This document shows positions 41,163-51,383 of a stretch of 64,000 bases of DNA, in pieces; the stretch's first letter is position 1, and every line of letters starts with the position of its first letter. The notes under the pieces were generated by a model, which searched no databases, was not told the DNA's origin, and saw nothing but the letters and a program-made list of their open reading frames with translations. This DNA comes from Bacteroidales bacterium (GTDB lineage: Bacteria > Bacteroidota > Bacteroidia > Bacteroidales > Muribaculaceae): the NCBI GenBank assembly GCA_014800685.1, contig JAAVFQ010000008.1:1-64000 (forward strand), in the 5' to 3' direction. A program made the translations under genes and the position numbers.

Positions 41163-43084
41163 TTAATTTTCTTAAGTTCCTTATCGTAGATTACTACGGG
41201 ATAACGGGCTTTAAGCTCATCCACCCATTCATTCTCAAGCTCATTCTGATATGCGTTGGTGACCACTACTTTGGCATCCTGCACATCTTCAGGCTCAGTA
41301 AGAATTTTCTGGTCGTAGAGGAAATAAGTGGTAAAAGCGGGATTCTGCGGCGTGGCTGCCGCTTCTCCGAAGACGAGATTGTCTACAAGGGGATTCTGCC
41401 CGCGTGTCATCAGTATCTTGTCTATGGCTGCCTCGCCCTTAAACTCCTTGCGGATGGTCTTAACATATTCCTCCTCGGGGAGCTGCTGGAGACGCAGGCG
41501 AACGTTTTCTGCTACGCTGTCGTTAGCGGCCTGAACGAGATAGCCTTTCACGTGAGGTTCGCTCCATGCAAACTCATCGCGGTGCTCTTCGAAATATTTC
41601 TGAAGACCCTCTTTATCCTTTCCGGCACGATCCCACACGCGACGGACACTCATCTCATAAAGAAGCGAGCCATCGCGATATTCGTTGAGAAGATTTCGAA
41701 ATTCGGGCTGCTCTTTCTGCAAGTTAGCCACTGCCTCCTCGCGAAGGAATCTGGCTTCGAGCTTATCCACTTCGTCATCAAGACGGCTTACGGCAAAGTC
41801 ATTTGTGCCGTAATGGAAGCGGCGCAATGCCGGAAGGAGTTCCGCTACCGTGTAGGTTTTCTTATTTATGGTCAGCAGCGGAAGCGAAGCCTGCGCAGGC
41901 TCGGAATATTTGGCCACAAGAAGAGAGTCAAGACCGAGTGCTCTCACGTCGGCGTGAAGAGCCTCTATCGTACGCTTGTTGCGCTGTGGACGATACTTCT
42001 TCTTATACGTCTCCAACTGATGCTGCTGGACTACGTCATGGCGCATACCGGATGGATTGGCAAACATGTCCATGATACGGGGATAGACCACATCTTTCTC
42101 CGGGAGCGGGAACACCTCGAAGCGACGAATGATATGCCAGCCGTATGGAGACTGCACCGGGGCGCTGATTTCGCCATCACTCAGAGAATAGGCAGCTTCA
42201 TTGAATGAGGGCACCATGTCGCCGGAAACGAAGGGCGCAAGCATTCCACCCTTCTGGCCGCTACGCTTGTCATCGCTATGCGCTACGGCAAGCGACTCAA
42301 AGAGCGTGGGATCAGACTGAATGAGGGCATAGATGCTGTCGATTTCCGCTTTTGCCTTAGCTTTTTCTTCATCGGAGGCATTGGGAGCCACGCTTTTCAT
42401 GATGTGAGCGGCCTGGATAGAACCGCGTGCGGGGATTTTCTTACCACCCTTTACGATATGGAATCCCTTGAAGGTCTCCACTACGTCGGAGTATTTTCCC
42501 TCAGGAGTGTCAAAGACAGCCTCTTCGAAGGCATAAGGGAACTTGCCGGCCACTATATAGCCCATGGAACCTCCGTTGCCATTGGAGGAGGGGTCGTCAG
42601 AGAGGGACGCTGCCAGCTCCTCGAAGGACGCTCCTTTGAGAAGAAGATTGCGGATGCTGTCAGCCTTCTGACGACCCGCCGCGTCCGCACCGGGCACCTT
42701 GAGAACCATAATGTGCTTGGCCTCTGCCTCGGTGTGCATATTTTTCCACATCTTGTCGGCAAGGCTTCTCACATAAACCGTGTCAAGAAGGAAAGGCTGC
42801 GCAAGCTCGGCGGCATACTGATCCATCTCTTTGCGGAATTCGGGAAGGGTGTCAAGGCCATGAGCCTTGGCATCGGCCACCTTCATCTTATAGATGGCAA
42901 ACATATCCACATACTTTTCAAGCGGCTGGGGCTCAATCTGCTGCTGCGAGTTCTTCTTGAAAAGATACTCAAACTCGGATTTCGGCACATCCACGCCGTT
43001 TATTTTCATCACCACCGGGTCCTTCGCGGCCCATGCAAGTGCTGATAGCGACAGGATGCCACCTGCCATCAATTTGGATTTCAT
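41159..43084 (-). CDS. Large two-parvulin peptidyl-prolyl isomerase
   Basis: This 641-residue exported protein has a signal peptide (MKSKLMAGGILSLSALAWA). Its helical N-terminal domain has VMKINGVDVPKSEFEYLFKKN (about 24-44). Two parvulin domains follow, about 120-225 (GGSMGYIVAGKFPYAFEEAVFDT) and 225-345 (GGMLAPFVSGDMVPSFNEAAYSL). The rest to residue 641 is a long helical chaperone-like domain. It catalyses proline isomerisation and assists envelope-protein folding in the periplasm. The stop codon TAA lies in the end of TIR repeat copy A. It is the first isomerase after guaB. Confidence 0.88.
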   Translation of the reverse strand: MKSKLMAGGILSLSALAWAAKDPVVMKINGVDVPKSEFEYLFKKNSQQQIEPQPLEKYVDMFAIYKMKVADAKAHGLDTLPEFRKEMDQYAAELAQPFLLDTVYVRSLADKMWKNMHTEAEAKHIMVLKVPGADAAGRQKADSIRNLLLKGASFEELAASLSDDPSSNGNGGSMGYIVAGKFPYAFEEAVFDTPEGKYSDVVETFKGFHIVKGGKKIPARGSIQAAHIMKSVAPNASDEEKAKAKAEIDSIYALIQSDPTLFESLAVAHSDDKRSGQKGGMLAPFVSGDMVPSFNEAAYSLSDGEISAPVQSPYGWHIIRRFEVFPLPEKDVVYPRIMDMFANPSGMRHDVVQQHQLETYKKKYRPQRNKRTIEALHADVRALGLDSLLVAKYSEPAQASLPLLTINKKTYTVAELLPALRRFHYGTNDFAVSRLDDEVDKLEARFLREEAVANLQKEQPEFRNLLNEYRDGSLLYEMSVRRVWDRAGKDKEGLQKYFEEHRDEFAWSEPHVKGYLVQAANDSVAENVRLRLQQLPEEEYVKTIRKEFKGEAAIDKILMTRGQNPLVDNLVFGEAAATPQNPAFTTYFLYDQKILTEPEDVQDAKVVVTNAYQNELENEWVDELKARYPVVIYDKELKKIK

Positions 43085-43193
43085 ACGAAAATTCAGTATC
43101 TGTGTTAGTTCAAAATTCTATGCGAAGATAAATGGCCACACCCGTTTTTTCATCGAGTGTATGCCTTATATCTTTGATTCTTCTGAAATAACG

Positions 43194-43235
43194 GAGTGCG
43201 CCGCCGAAAATTGTATTCGGGGCGCACTCTTTTTA
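43194..43235. terminator. Hairpin between guaB and the isomerase gene
   Basis: GGAGTGCGCC pairs with GGCGCACTC, with an inner CCGAA-TTCGG stem, and a T run follows on the plus strand. The neighbouring genes run on the minus strand, where the downstream side is not T-rich. It may still end guaB, or fold in the isomerase leader. Confidence 0.4.
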
Positions 43236-43312
43236 TATTTTATTGATCGGGGGCTTAGACCCTGTCTACTTTTAAACTAAATAAAACATCAGATCAAGTG
43301 TGGCTGGCGGTC

Positions 43313-44806
<1,494 letters not shown>

Positions 44807-44926
44807 CTAAAATTACGTATCGTCATAGCAATCAGCATTTTCGCTGCCACACAGACGATATTTCAGGATGAGAAATGCCTGAGGCCCGGGGCTTTCCCCT
44901 TGCGGCTCTCAGATATTTATTGCGTG

Positions 44927-44958
44927 CAAAGTTAACTATAATTCACGAGATGACCAAA
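44927..44958 (-). promoter_or_regulatory. Promoter of guaB
   Basis: TAACTTTG (44934-44927) and TTTG (44958-44955) on the minus strand are 20 bases apart. guaB starts at 44785. Confidence 0.8.
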
Positions 44959-44983
44959 TGCGGAAGAGGATTTTTAGCATTTT

Positions 44984-46105
44984 TTACGCCTTTGAATCCC
45001 TTTTGAGAAACTCTTGAAGTCGGGTGGCCGTCAGCGTGCCGGCGAGGTCTCGGCCAACAAGTCTGCCGTCTACTAAATATTCCTTCCTCATGACTCGCTG
45101 TGCCCATTCTATCAGGTTGTCTATGGAAGGAGTGGCTACTCCTACGCTCTCCGCTATTGATTTTATCATGATGAGTCCGAAGTCCACATCCTCTGTGAAG
45201 AGACGGTGGTCTGTGTCTATCTGATACCCCCCTTCCAGTCTTTTCATCGGAGCGGGTTTATCGCGGAATGCCTTGATCGAGCGTATCTTGCGCGTCAGGG
45301 CTTCCACTCCGTCCACTTCATAATATTCCTTGAGGGAGGGAACTTCGCGGCCGTCCATCGGGAGACGCGACATGACTTCATGGAGTTCTTCATCGCAGGC
45401 CAGCCATCGGCGCGAGGCCTCATCTGTCCAGTCCATATATAGCTCAGGGACGCGCTCGTATATTCTCCCCGGCTCCCAGTCTTTGAAGAGCACACTCATG
45501 GAAGCGGGATGCAATAGCGGATTGCTATTGCTGAGGGTGGCTTCAAGCCAATGGGAAAGCAGCTCTACGGGTGTGCGGAACCATTCTTCGAGCATCCCTT
45601 TAAACTCCAAGGGTCTCTCTATGTTGACGCACGCTACTTTAAGAAGTGGCTTGTATCCCTGAATGTCGGCCCTATGACCATATTCAAGCGGGCGCCCTAT
45701 GGCCGGAACTCTCTGAAAACAGAATGCGCTCACTCCGAGTCCGAATATTTCGAAAGCTCTGAGGAAAAATCCTGAACCTCCGAAGGATGACCCTATAATG
45801 GCATCGGGACGTAGATATTCTCGTATTCGCTCCATCTGAGATGCGAAGGCAAATCCCGGCAGACAGATGTAGACTACGTCGGCAAAGGGGATGGTATCCT
45901 CAGGCCGGGATGTGACGATGTTAAGAGTGGCTTCATATCTCTTACCTTCAGGATCTATGCCTGTGAACGATTTGACCCACTCGTCCGGACGTCTTGTGAG
46001 GACATCTACCGCATAGCCCGGAAGCGAGCCGATCATGGCTGCCGCCACATGACTCTGCGAACCGCCTCCGCAGATGCATACTCTTATTATCGCTTTCTTA
46101 TCCAT
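44984..46105 (-). CDS. NAD/NADP octopine/nopaline dehydrogenase-family protein
   Basis: This 373-residue protein has an N-terminal Rossmann fold with VCICGGGSQSHVAAAMIG (about 9-26). A helical C-terminal domain follows with the NSNPLLHPASM motif (about 210), both typical of octopine/opine dehydrogenases. These reductively join an amino acid and an alpha-keto acid with NAD(P)H. The substrate in Bacteroidales is not known. The ATG at 46105 is chosen; earlier in-frame residues lie in the promoter. A TAACTTTG motif lies upstream at 46161-46168. It is transcribed alone. Confidence 0.83.
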   Translation of the reverse strand: MDKKAIIRVCICGGGSQSHVAAAMIGSLPGYAVDVLTRRPDEWVKSFTGIDPEGKRYEATLNIVTSRPEDTIPFADVVYICLPGFAFASQMERIREYLRPDAIIGSSFGGSGFFLRAFEIFGLGVSAFCFQRVPAIGRPLEYGHRADIQGYKPLLKVACVNIERPLEFKGMLEEWFRTPVELLSHWLEATLSNSNPLLHPASMSVLFKDWEPGRIYERVPELYMDWTDEASRRWLACDEELHEVMSRLPMDGREVPSLKEYYEVDGVEALTRKIRSIKAFRDKPAPMKRLEGGYQIDTDHRLFTEDVDFGLIMIKSIAESVGVATPSIDNLIEWAQRVMRKEYLVDGRLVGRDLAGTLTATRLQEFLKRDSKA

Positions 46106-46160
46106 CTGTCTTAACTCTGTAAGATGACCGCTTTCTCTTAGACTGGCTGCCATCAGCTTG

Positions 46161-46190
46161 CAAAGTTAATAAAAGAATCTTATCTGCACA
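46161..46190 (-). promoter_or_regulatory. Promoter of the opine-dehydrogenase-like gene
   Basis: TAACTTTG lies at 46168-46161 on the minus strand, with a partial TGTG match near 46190. The gene starts 56 bases downstream at 46105. Confidence 0.6.
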
Positions 46191-46245
46191 AGTCTCCGCG
46201 AATCTCCGGGCTAAGATATATGCTCGCGCCACCCTTTGCCGGCAA

Positions 46246-46839
46246 CTACATCTTTATCTCTGAGATGTCAACCAAATGATTTACTATCGCATAGATAGTG
46301 AGACCTGTGGCGGAATGTATCTCCAGCTTACGGGCTATATTGCGCCTGTGGGTGATGACTGTGTGCACGGATAGAAAAAGACGCTCTGCAATTTCCTTGT
46401 TGGTGAGTCCTTTCACTACGAGGGTGACTATTTCTTTTTCTCTCTGAGAGAGCTGATCTTTCGGCTTCTGCGACTCTTCGGGATTTGAGATGAGATTGAT
46501 TATTTTAGAAGAGAGTGTCCCACTGTCATCTATGACGGAGACGGTAGCGTCAAAAAGATTGCGTGTGTCCGGAGGAATCGGACCGACCTCTATGCCGACT
46601 ATTATTATCTCCTCCCCTACCTCCTTGCGAAAGAGTGTGGGATTGAATATTCCGCCGAATGAGGGGGTGACAAATACCATTCTTACTTCCGGGCGCCGAC
46701 ATTTCTCCACGAGGTCCTGATAAGAAATTGCCTCAGCTGAGGTGATGCGTACCTCCGAAATACGCTGAAGGGTCACGGCCAGACCGGAATTAATGATCGG
46801 CGCCGAGGATGCTATGACGGTGTGTATGGATGGTTTCAT
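46246..46839 (-). CDS. LuxR-type regulator with degenerate receiver
   Basis: This 197-residue regulator has a C-terminal LuxR helix-turn-helix (LSQREKEIVTLVVKGLTNKEIAERLFLSVHTVITHRRNIARKL, about 130-173). Residues 1-120 look like a response-regulator receiver, but the strand that should carry the phosphoacceptor Asp reads RMVFVTPSF, so phosphorylation is unlikely. It overlaps the hemerythrin-domain gene by four bases (ATGA), so the two are translated together. It may respond to a small molecule or to its partner. Confidence 0.8.
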   Translation of the reverse strand: MKPSIHTVIASSAPIINSGLAVTLQRISEVRITSAEAISYQDLVEKCRRPEVRMVFVTPSFGGIFNPTLFRKEVGEEIIIVGIEVGPIPPDTRNLFDATVSVIDDSGTLSSKIINLISNPEESQKPKDQLSQREKEIVTLVVKGLTNKEIAERLFLSVHTVITHRRNIARKLEIHSATGLTIYAIVNHLVDISEIKM

Positions 46840-47552
46840 CCTGCCAGCCCCTCCCCGGGCGTATCGAGCTGTTTCTCCAGATGCTCTATGGCCGGAACAA
46901 AGAGCAGATCTTCCACCTGGCAGTGATTCTGCAATTCCTCTTCACATCTGTATATTTCATAGAGCGCCGTATTCAAAAGATTGGCATCGGCTCCCTCAGG
47001 ACAGTATCTTATGATGAGTGTCTTCAACTCTTTTAGCTTGGAGGCCACCTCTTCATGATGGTCGGAGTAGGTGGATATCTTGAAGTCGGGATTCATCCTT
47101 CCATCAAGCAGATGGCGCACATATTCAAAGACGTGTTTCTCCTCATATTCCATGTGTGTGCGCACTTCGTGCATGTATTCGTCAAAGAATTTAAGAATCA
47201 GGAAGGAGATGTCGGTGGTGCGAAAGCGGATTCCCTCTATGAGTTTGCGTCTTATCTCGGGGAGTGAGTATTCGAGGAAATAAATATGGCTTTGGCGGAG
47301 ATATTGCAATATGGAGGGGATGGAGATCACCTCTGTATCAATATCAGATAAAGGAATGGAATGCGACACAAAATTGACTACTGCCAGAAATGTGGTGCAG
47401 TCCACGTCGTTTTCGCGGCACACTTCCTCCACGGTTTTATCTCCGAAACCTACTTTTATGCCGAAGCGTGACATTACCTGAATCAGGCTGTAATTATCGG
47501 CTATAAGACTGACCATACGGTCATCAGGGGTATATATAAAGTTGGTGGTCAT
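46836..47552 (-). CDS. RIC/ScdA-type hemerythrin-domain protein
   Basis: This 238-residue protein has an N-terminal ScdA-like domain (residues ~10-70). A hemerythrin four-helix bundle follows, with histidines and carboxylates in HMEYEEKHVFEYV, YSDHHEEV and NHCQVEDLLFVPAIEHLE (about 130-230). ScdA/YtfE (RIC) proteins repair iron-sulfur clusters after oxidative or nitrosative damage using a di-iron site. A four-base overlap with the LuxR-type gene makes a two-gene operon. The leader is over 200 bases long, with a hairpin. Confidence 0.85.
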   Translation of the reverse strand: MTTNFIYTPDDRMVSLIADNYSLIQVMSRFGIKVGFGDKTVEEVCRENDVDCTTFLAVVNFVSHSIPLSDIDTEVISIPSILQYLRQSHIYFLEYSLPEIRRKLIEGIRFRTTDISFLILKFFDEYMHEVRTHMEYEEKHVFEYVRHLLDGRMNPDFKISTYSDHHEEVASKLKELKTLIIRYCPEGADANLLNTALYEIYRCEEELQNHCQVEDLLFVPAIEHLEKQLDTPGEGLAG

Positions 47553-47643
47553 AATAAATAACCTGTTTATTCTCTAAAATCAACGAGTTAAATCAGCCTA
47601 TAATTCGGGCTAAGAGTAAACACACTCTAAATTTAAAAGAAAG

Positions 47644-47677
47644 CGGAGAGAACATCTCAAAACGTCTGCTCTCTCCG
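47644..47677 (-). terminator. Hairpin in the leader of the hemerythrin operon
   Basis: CGGAGAGA (47644-47651) pairs with TCTCTCCG (47670-47677). On the minus strand it is followed by ctttcttttaaattt. It lies after the promoter at 47760-47789, so it could be an attenuator; it could also end the flavin-reductase transcript. Confidence 0.5.
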
Positions 47678-47759
47678 GAATACTTTCCGATTAATCCGGC
47701 ATTTACCTCCGGAGCATCAATGTTTCTAACTCTAATAACTACGATGGCTTATCGTACTG

Positions 47760-47789
47760 CAAAGTTAGTCATTTCATTCGCCTCCCACA
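47760..47789 (-). promoter_or_regulatory. Promoter of the hemerythrin-LuxR operon
   Basis: TAACTTTG (47767-47760) on the minus strand, with TGTG near 47789-47786 about 19 bases upstream. The hemerythrin gene starts at 47552, a leader of about 200 bases. Confidence 0.6.
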
Positions 47790-47829
47790 ATCCCCATTTG
47801 TAGGTAATTTTTCATGCCGGATGTCCCGT

Positions 47830-48402
47830 TCACTTACGCTCCTTTCTTACTGAGAAGCCAAACTTGCCGATAAATCTACCCAACTCGTAATATTTACCAT
47901 GCGAATAAGCCAGCAACCCGGCTTTTTCAAGCGAAAACTCTCCGGTCTCTGCATCTATATATCTCTCATCAGCGCGGACGTTGACCACCTCGGCGAGAAA
48001 CATATCATGAGTGCCAAGCCGCGTGATACTCTTCACTTTACACTCTATGCTCAGCGGAGACTCCTCTATCGTGGGAGAGGCTACGGCCACCCCGGCTATC
48101 GGTGTGAGTCCCGTCTCTTTCCATTTGTCATAGTCGCGTCCGGATCTGACACCGGCCCAGTCTGTGGCTTTGGCCATTTCGGCAGTAGTCAGATTAATGG
48201 TAAACTCCATATTCTCTACTACCAGAGGATAGGAATATCGCTCCGGCCTCACTGAGATAAAGCACATAGCGGGATCAGAACATACAGTTCCGGTCCATGC
48301 TACTGTCAGCATATTCCAGTTTTCGGGGGAGGAGCCGCAAGTCACCAGCACGGCGGGCAGCGGATTGAGCATCGTGCCCGGTCGCCAATTCTGTTTTGAC
48401 AT
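47830..48402 (-). CDS. Flavin reductase-family FMN-binding protein
   Basis: This 190-residue protein belongs to the flavin reductase-like split-barrel family. It shows NMLTVAWTGTVCSDPAMCFISVRPERYSYPLV near residues 29-60 and a C-terminal GKYYELGRFIGKFGFSVRK. Such proteins bind FMN and reduce flavins with NAD(P)H or act as small flavoproteins. Partner enzyme is unknown. It has its own start 25 bases past the stop of the next upstream gene (48427). Confidence 0.85.
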   Translation of the reverse strand: MSKQNWRPGTMLNPLPAVLVTCGSSPENWNMLTVAWTGTVCSDPAMCFISVRPERYSYPLVVENMEFTINLTTAEMAKATDWAGVRSGRDYDKWKETGLTPIAGVAVASPTIEESPLSIECKVKSITRLGTHDMFLAEVVNVRADERYIDAETGEFSLEKAGLLAYSHGKYYELGRFIGKFGFSVRKERK

Positions 48403-48426
48403 AATAAGTAAGTATTAAGCCCTGAG

Positions 48427-48891
48427 TCAGTCTATCAATTCACAATAGAAGGTATGGGTATAAATTTCTCCTCCCGTAGTGGTATAGGGCACACAAGGGC
48501 CGTCAAGTCCTCCGGAAGTCTTGATGACGAACTCTGCATCGTCGCCATTGCAGATTATCGCTCCGGAAATCAGTCGCACTTTGTCATCTCCATCCACGAT
48601 AAACTGAGGAGCCTTATTTTCGGGCATGGTAATGATGTATTCCTTAGCGCCTCCCGCACCACGCTGCGCGCGCCATTCACCTTCATATTTTGCGGCGCCG
48701 TAAGTGCACGTCATTTCTCCGCTCCCGGAGTCCTCATGTCCATACAGATAGATTTTCCATATACTCTCCTGGCCATCTTCCACCTGGGCTTCGAGCCATA
48801 ACCTTAGCGTGGCGGCTTCGGCCTCCGTCGCAGAAAACATGGAGACGAGCGCCACGAGCATAACGGAAAATAATATTCTAAATCTTTTCAT
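48427..48891 (-). CDS. Small secreted protein, function unknown
   Basis: This 154-residue protein has a signal peptide (MKRFRILFSVMLVALVSMFSATEAEA). The mature part is rich in short beta strands (TLRLWLEAQVEDGQ..., YTHTFYCELID) with two cysteines near the end. I do not recognise a family. It is on the same strand as the flavin reductase (25-base gap) and pyrI (62-base gap), but a link to either is not supported by more than position. Confidence 0.6.
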   Translation of the reverse strand: MKRFRILFSVMLVALVSMFSATEAEAATLRLWLEAQVEDGQESIWKIYLYGHEDSGSGEMTCTYGAAKYEGEWRAQRGAGGAKEYIITMPENKAPQFIVDGDDKVRLISGAIICNGDDAEFVIKTSGGLDGPCVPYTTTGGEIYTHTFYCELID

Positions 48892-48953
48892 CTATTACGT
48901 CTTAAATTTCAAACGGCTTTTGGGAGTCTAAACCCCACTCTTGCCATACACTC

Positions 48954-49409
48954 TCACTTGCTGATGTCCTTACCGGAAATCTCATGCTCGCAATAATGGC
49001 AAGAGAGTGTGACCGGAGTGCGGTCCACAACATTGAAGACCGATTTCATTGGCTCGTTGCGGGTGATGCACTTGGGATTATTGCACTCTACTATGCCCAC
49101 TATAACATCAGGAAGAACCACAGGCTCCTTGCTCACTACCTCATAGTCACGTATCGTATTGACCACGGCCGAGGGGGCAATGATGGCAATTCTGCTGAGT
49201 ATTTCTGCGGGAAAGAATGTATCAGCAACCTTTATAATACCCTTTTTGCCAAGGCGCTTGCTTTCGAGATTGCATCCTATGGTGACGCTCTTGTCAAGCT
49301 CCGCTATGCCCAGCAGGTCTACAGCCTTGAAGAGAGCTTCTACCGGTATGTGGTCTATAACTGTGCCATTGCGCAGAGCAGCCACGGCAAGTTCTGTTTT
49401 CTTATTCAT
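48954..49409 (-). CDS. pyrI: Aspartate carbamoyltransferase regulatory subunit
   Basis: This 151-residue subunit binds CTP/ATP and regulates pyrimidine synthesis through the PyrB catalytic trimer. The allosteric domain runs from AVAALRNGTVIDHIP (about 7-21). The zinc domain has four cysteines in CNNPKC and CHYC (about 108-140). The ATG at 49409 is the usual start; an earlier in-frame ATG at 49493 lies inside pyrB. It lies 41 bases after pyrB. Confidence 0.95.
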   Translation of the reverse strand: MNKKTELAVAALRNGTVIDHIPVEALFKAVDLLGIAELDKSVTIGCNLESKRLGKKGIIKVADTFFPAEILSRIAIIAPSAVVNTIRDYEVVSKEPVVLPDVIVGIVECNNPKCITRNEPMKSVFNVVDRTPVTLSCHYCEHEISGKDISK

Positions 49410-49450
49410 TCGAATATTTACTTTTGATGGAGTCGGTATATGTTTCCACT

Positions 49451-50380
49451 TTATTTTCCCTCTTTGAAGTCTTTGATGCCGAGAGCACGACATATCATGG
49501 CCTGACGCGCATAGACTCCGTTCTTAGCCTGCTGGAAATAGTAAGCTTTGGGATTGTCGTCCACATCCTGACTTATCTCATTGACGCGCGGCAGCGGATG
49601 AAGTATGCGGAGATTGGGGCGCGAGGTGTCGAGCATACGGTTTTCCAGATTATAGAGGTCCTTGACGCGCTCATATTCCATAAGGTCGGTAAATCTCTCT
49701 CTCTGCACTCGCGTCATATAGATGATGTCGCTGCGGTCTATAATCTCGCGTGAGAATTCTTCGCTAACCTCGAAGGGTATATCATTCTTCCGGCAGAAGG
49801 CGATAAACTCTTCCGGCATCTGGAGCTCAGGGCAGGCCACAAATATGAATTTCACCCTGAAGTGACTCATGGCCATAAGGAGGGAGTGGACCGTGCGTCC
49901 ATACTTGAGGTCTCCTACCATCGTTATAGTAAGGTCATCGAGCCTTCCTTGAGTCTTATAGATGGAGTAGATGTCAAGCATAGTCTGCGACGGGTGCTGA
50001 TGCGCTCCGTCTCCGGCGTTGATTATCGGGGTTTCAGTCACTTCTGATGCATATCTGGCAGCTCCTTCGAGATAATGCCGCATCACTATGAGGTCAACAT
50101 AGTTTGACACCATTTTAATGGTATCTTTGAGCGTTTCGCCCTTTGATGTGGAGGTGGCTGCAGGGTCAGAAAATCCTATGACTCGGCCACCCAGCCGATT
50201 GACGGCCGTCTCGAAACTGAGCCGTGTGCGCGTAGAGGGCTCGAAGAAGAGGGTGGCCACTATTTTTCCATCAAGAATGCGGCTGTCGGGATGCTCTTCA
50301 AAATATGCGGCATCAGCCATGAGGTCAAGAATATCCTGCTTGCTCAGATCATTGACTGAGACTATACTTGAATTATCCAT
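49451..50380 (-). CDS. pyrB: Aspartate carbamoyltransferase catalytic subunit
   Basis: This 309-residue enzyme joins carbamoyl phosphate and aspartate to carbamoyl aspartate. It has the carbamoyl-phosphate loop [13 protein letters not shown] (about 46-58), the [16 protein letters not shown] motif, and the C-terminal [13 protein letters not shown]. The ATG at 50380 fits the promoter at 50402-50433. It forms the pyrBI operon with pyrI. Confidence 0.97.
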   Translation of the reverse strand: MDNSSIVSVNDLSKQDILDLMADAAYFEEHPDSRILDGKIVATLFFEPSTRTRLSFETAVNRLGGRVIGFSDPAATSTSKGETLKDTIKMVSNYVDLIVMRHYLEGAARYASEVTETPIINAGDGAHQHPSQTMLDIYSIYKTQGRLDDLTITMVGDLKYGRTVHSLLMAMSHFRVKFIFVACPELQMPEEFIAFCRKNDIPFEVSEEFSREIIDRSDIIYMTRVQRERFTDLMEYERVKDLYNLENRMLDTSRPNLRILHPLPRVNEISQDVDDNPKAYYFQQAKNGVYARQAMICRALGIKDFKEGK

Positions 50381-50401
50381 GCGATTTCGTGTAAGTAGAA
50401 G

Positions 50402-50433
50402 CAAAATTACTACTTATTTTCTAATCATGCAAA
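50402..50433 (-). promoter_or_regulatory. Promoter of pyrBI
   Basis: TAATTTTG (50409-50402) and TTTG (50433-50430) on the minus strand are 20 bases apart. The -33 element lies inside the 3' end of the AraC-type gene (stop at 50421). The leader is only about 15 bases, with no room for an E. coli-style pyrBI attenuator. Confidence 0.8.
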
Positions 50434-51305
50434 TTATCATCCGGAGATTTTCTGAATTGTTTGGGAGTCATGCCGGTAGCTTTGCGGAAGAATTTTCCGA
50501 AGGCCGAGGCTGTGGCGAAGTGCAAGGCATCTCCTATCTGAGAGACCGTAAGGGTAGATGACTTTAGCATTACTTTTGCCTCCAGCAGTAGATATCGGTC
50601 TATCCACTGCGACGCGGAGAAGCCTGTCACTTCCTTTACTGTCCGTGAGAGATGCTTGGGCGTCACGCTTAGTTTTTCGGCATAATATGACAGGTTATGC
50701 TCGGTGATGAAATGAGTCTGAACGAGGCTGAGAAAATCATCTGCTATTCTGCGGGAGGCGGAGGGAAGCGACTCCATTCGCGGCGTTCGCCTCAGACGCT
50801 GACTGTTGGCAAAGAAGAAGGATATGATATAATGCAGGATGGCCTGCAGACGATCCGGATTCTCCTTATTGTTATATAGCGTCTGAAGAGTATTATACAG
50901 TCTCGTAAACTCCGCTCCCATCCTGACATCGAGAGGTATCACAATGTTGGTCAGCGCCGTTGCCGATCTTCTTTCCCGGAAATAGATGCTGATTCTGTCG
51001 GTAAAATCCTGAGACACCACTACGACTCCGGCATCAAGGTCTTCCGAGACCGATCGTATGTGAAAATAGGAATTGGCGCGGATGCAGATATAGGTAGGGC
51101 CTTTCAGCTCATATCTTCTCAGATTGATGTCCACGACGCATTCGCCTCGCTTGAGAAAGATGAAGGCATTTGTAGCAAACCGCATTGGCTCAGTGCTATA
51201 AGCTGCTATTGCCGCCGGGATTTGATTCAGTATCCAGAAGTCGCTGTTCAGGATGTCGGAGATCTTTGCCGGAAGGTTTACTTTGTATTTTAGGGCTACG
51301 TCCAT
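50421..51305 (-). CDS. AraC family transcriptional regulator
   Basis: This 294-residue regulator has an N-terminal cupin-like sensing domain (about 20-150). Two helix-turn-helix motifs lie at the C-terminus (about 190-285), including YYAEKLSVTPKHLSRTVKEVTGFSA and VSQIGDALHFATASAFGKFFRKATGMTPKQFR. The ligand and target are unknown. It is upstream of pyrB on the same strand but pyrBI has its own promoter within its 3' end, and it is divergent from the 51384 gene, with 78 bases between. Confidence 0.9.
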   Translation of the reverse strand: MDVALKYKVNLPAKISDILNSDFWILNQIPAAIAAYSTEPMRFATNAFIFLKRGECVVDINLRRYELKGPTYICIRANSYFHIRSVSEDLDAGVVVVSQDFTDRISIYFRERRSATALTNIVIPLDVRMGAEFTRLYNTLQTLYNNKENPDRLQAILHYIISFFFANSQRLRRTPRMESLPSASRRIADDFLSLVQTHFITEHNLSYYAEKLSVTPKHLSRTVKEVTGFSASQWIDRYLLLEAKVMLKSSTLTVSQIGDALHFATASAFGKFFRKATGMTPKQFRKSPDDNLHD

Positions 51306-51383
51306 AATCTTTTCACACTCTCAGGGCGTTAGATAAAGTAGCTATAGCTCATTTTATCTTATACACTAATCTTAATTACCGCT

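Noticed and set aside
48412-48420. taagtaagt near the flavin-reductase start, and aattttgaacacttac near 53210, as more copies of the TIR repeat
   Set aside because: The matches are too short and imperfect to separate from chance in AT-rich spacers.
50381-50401. Possible pyrBI attenuator
   Set aside because: The distance between promoter and pyrB start is about 20 bases, too short for a leader peptide and terminator.
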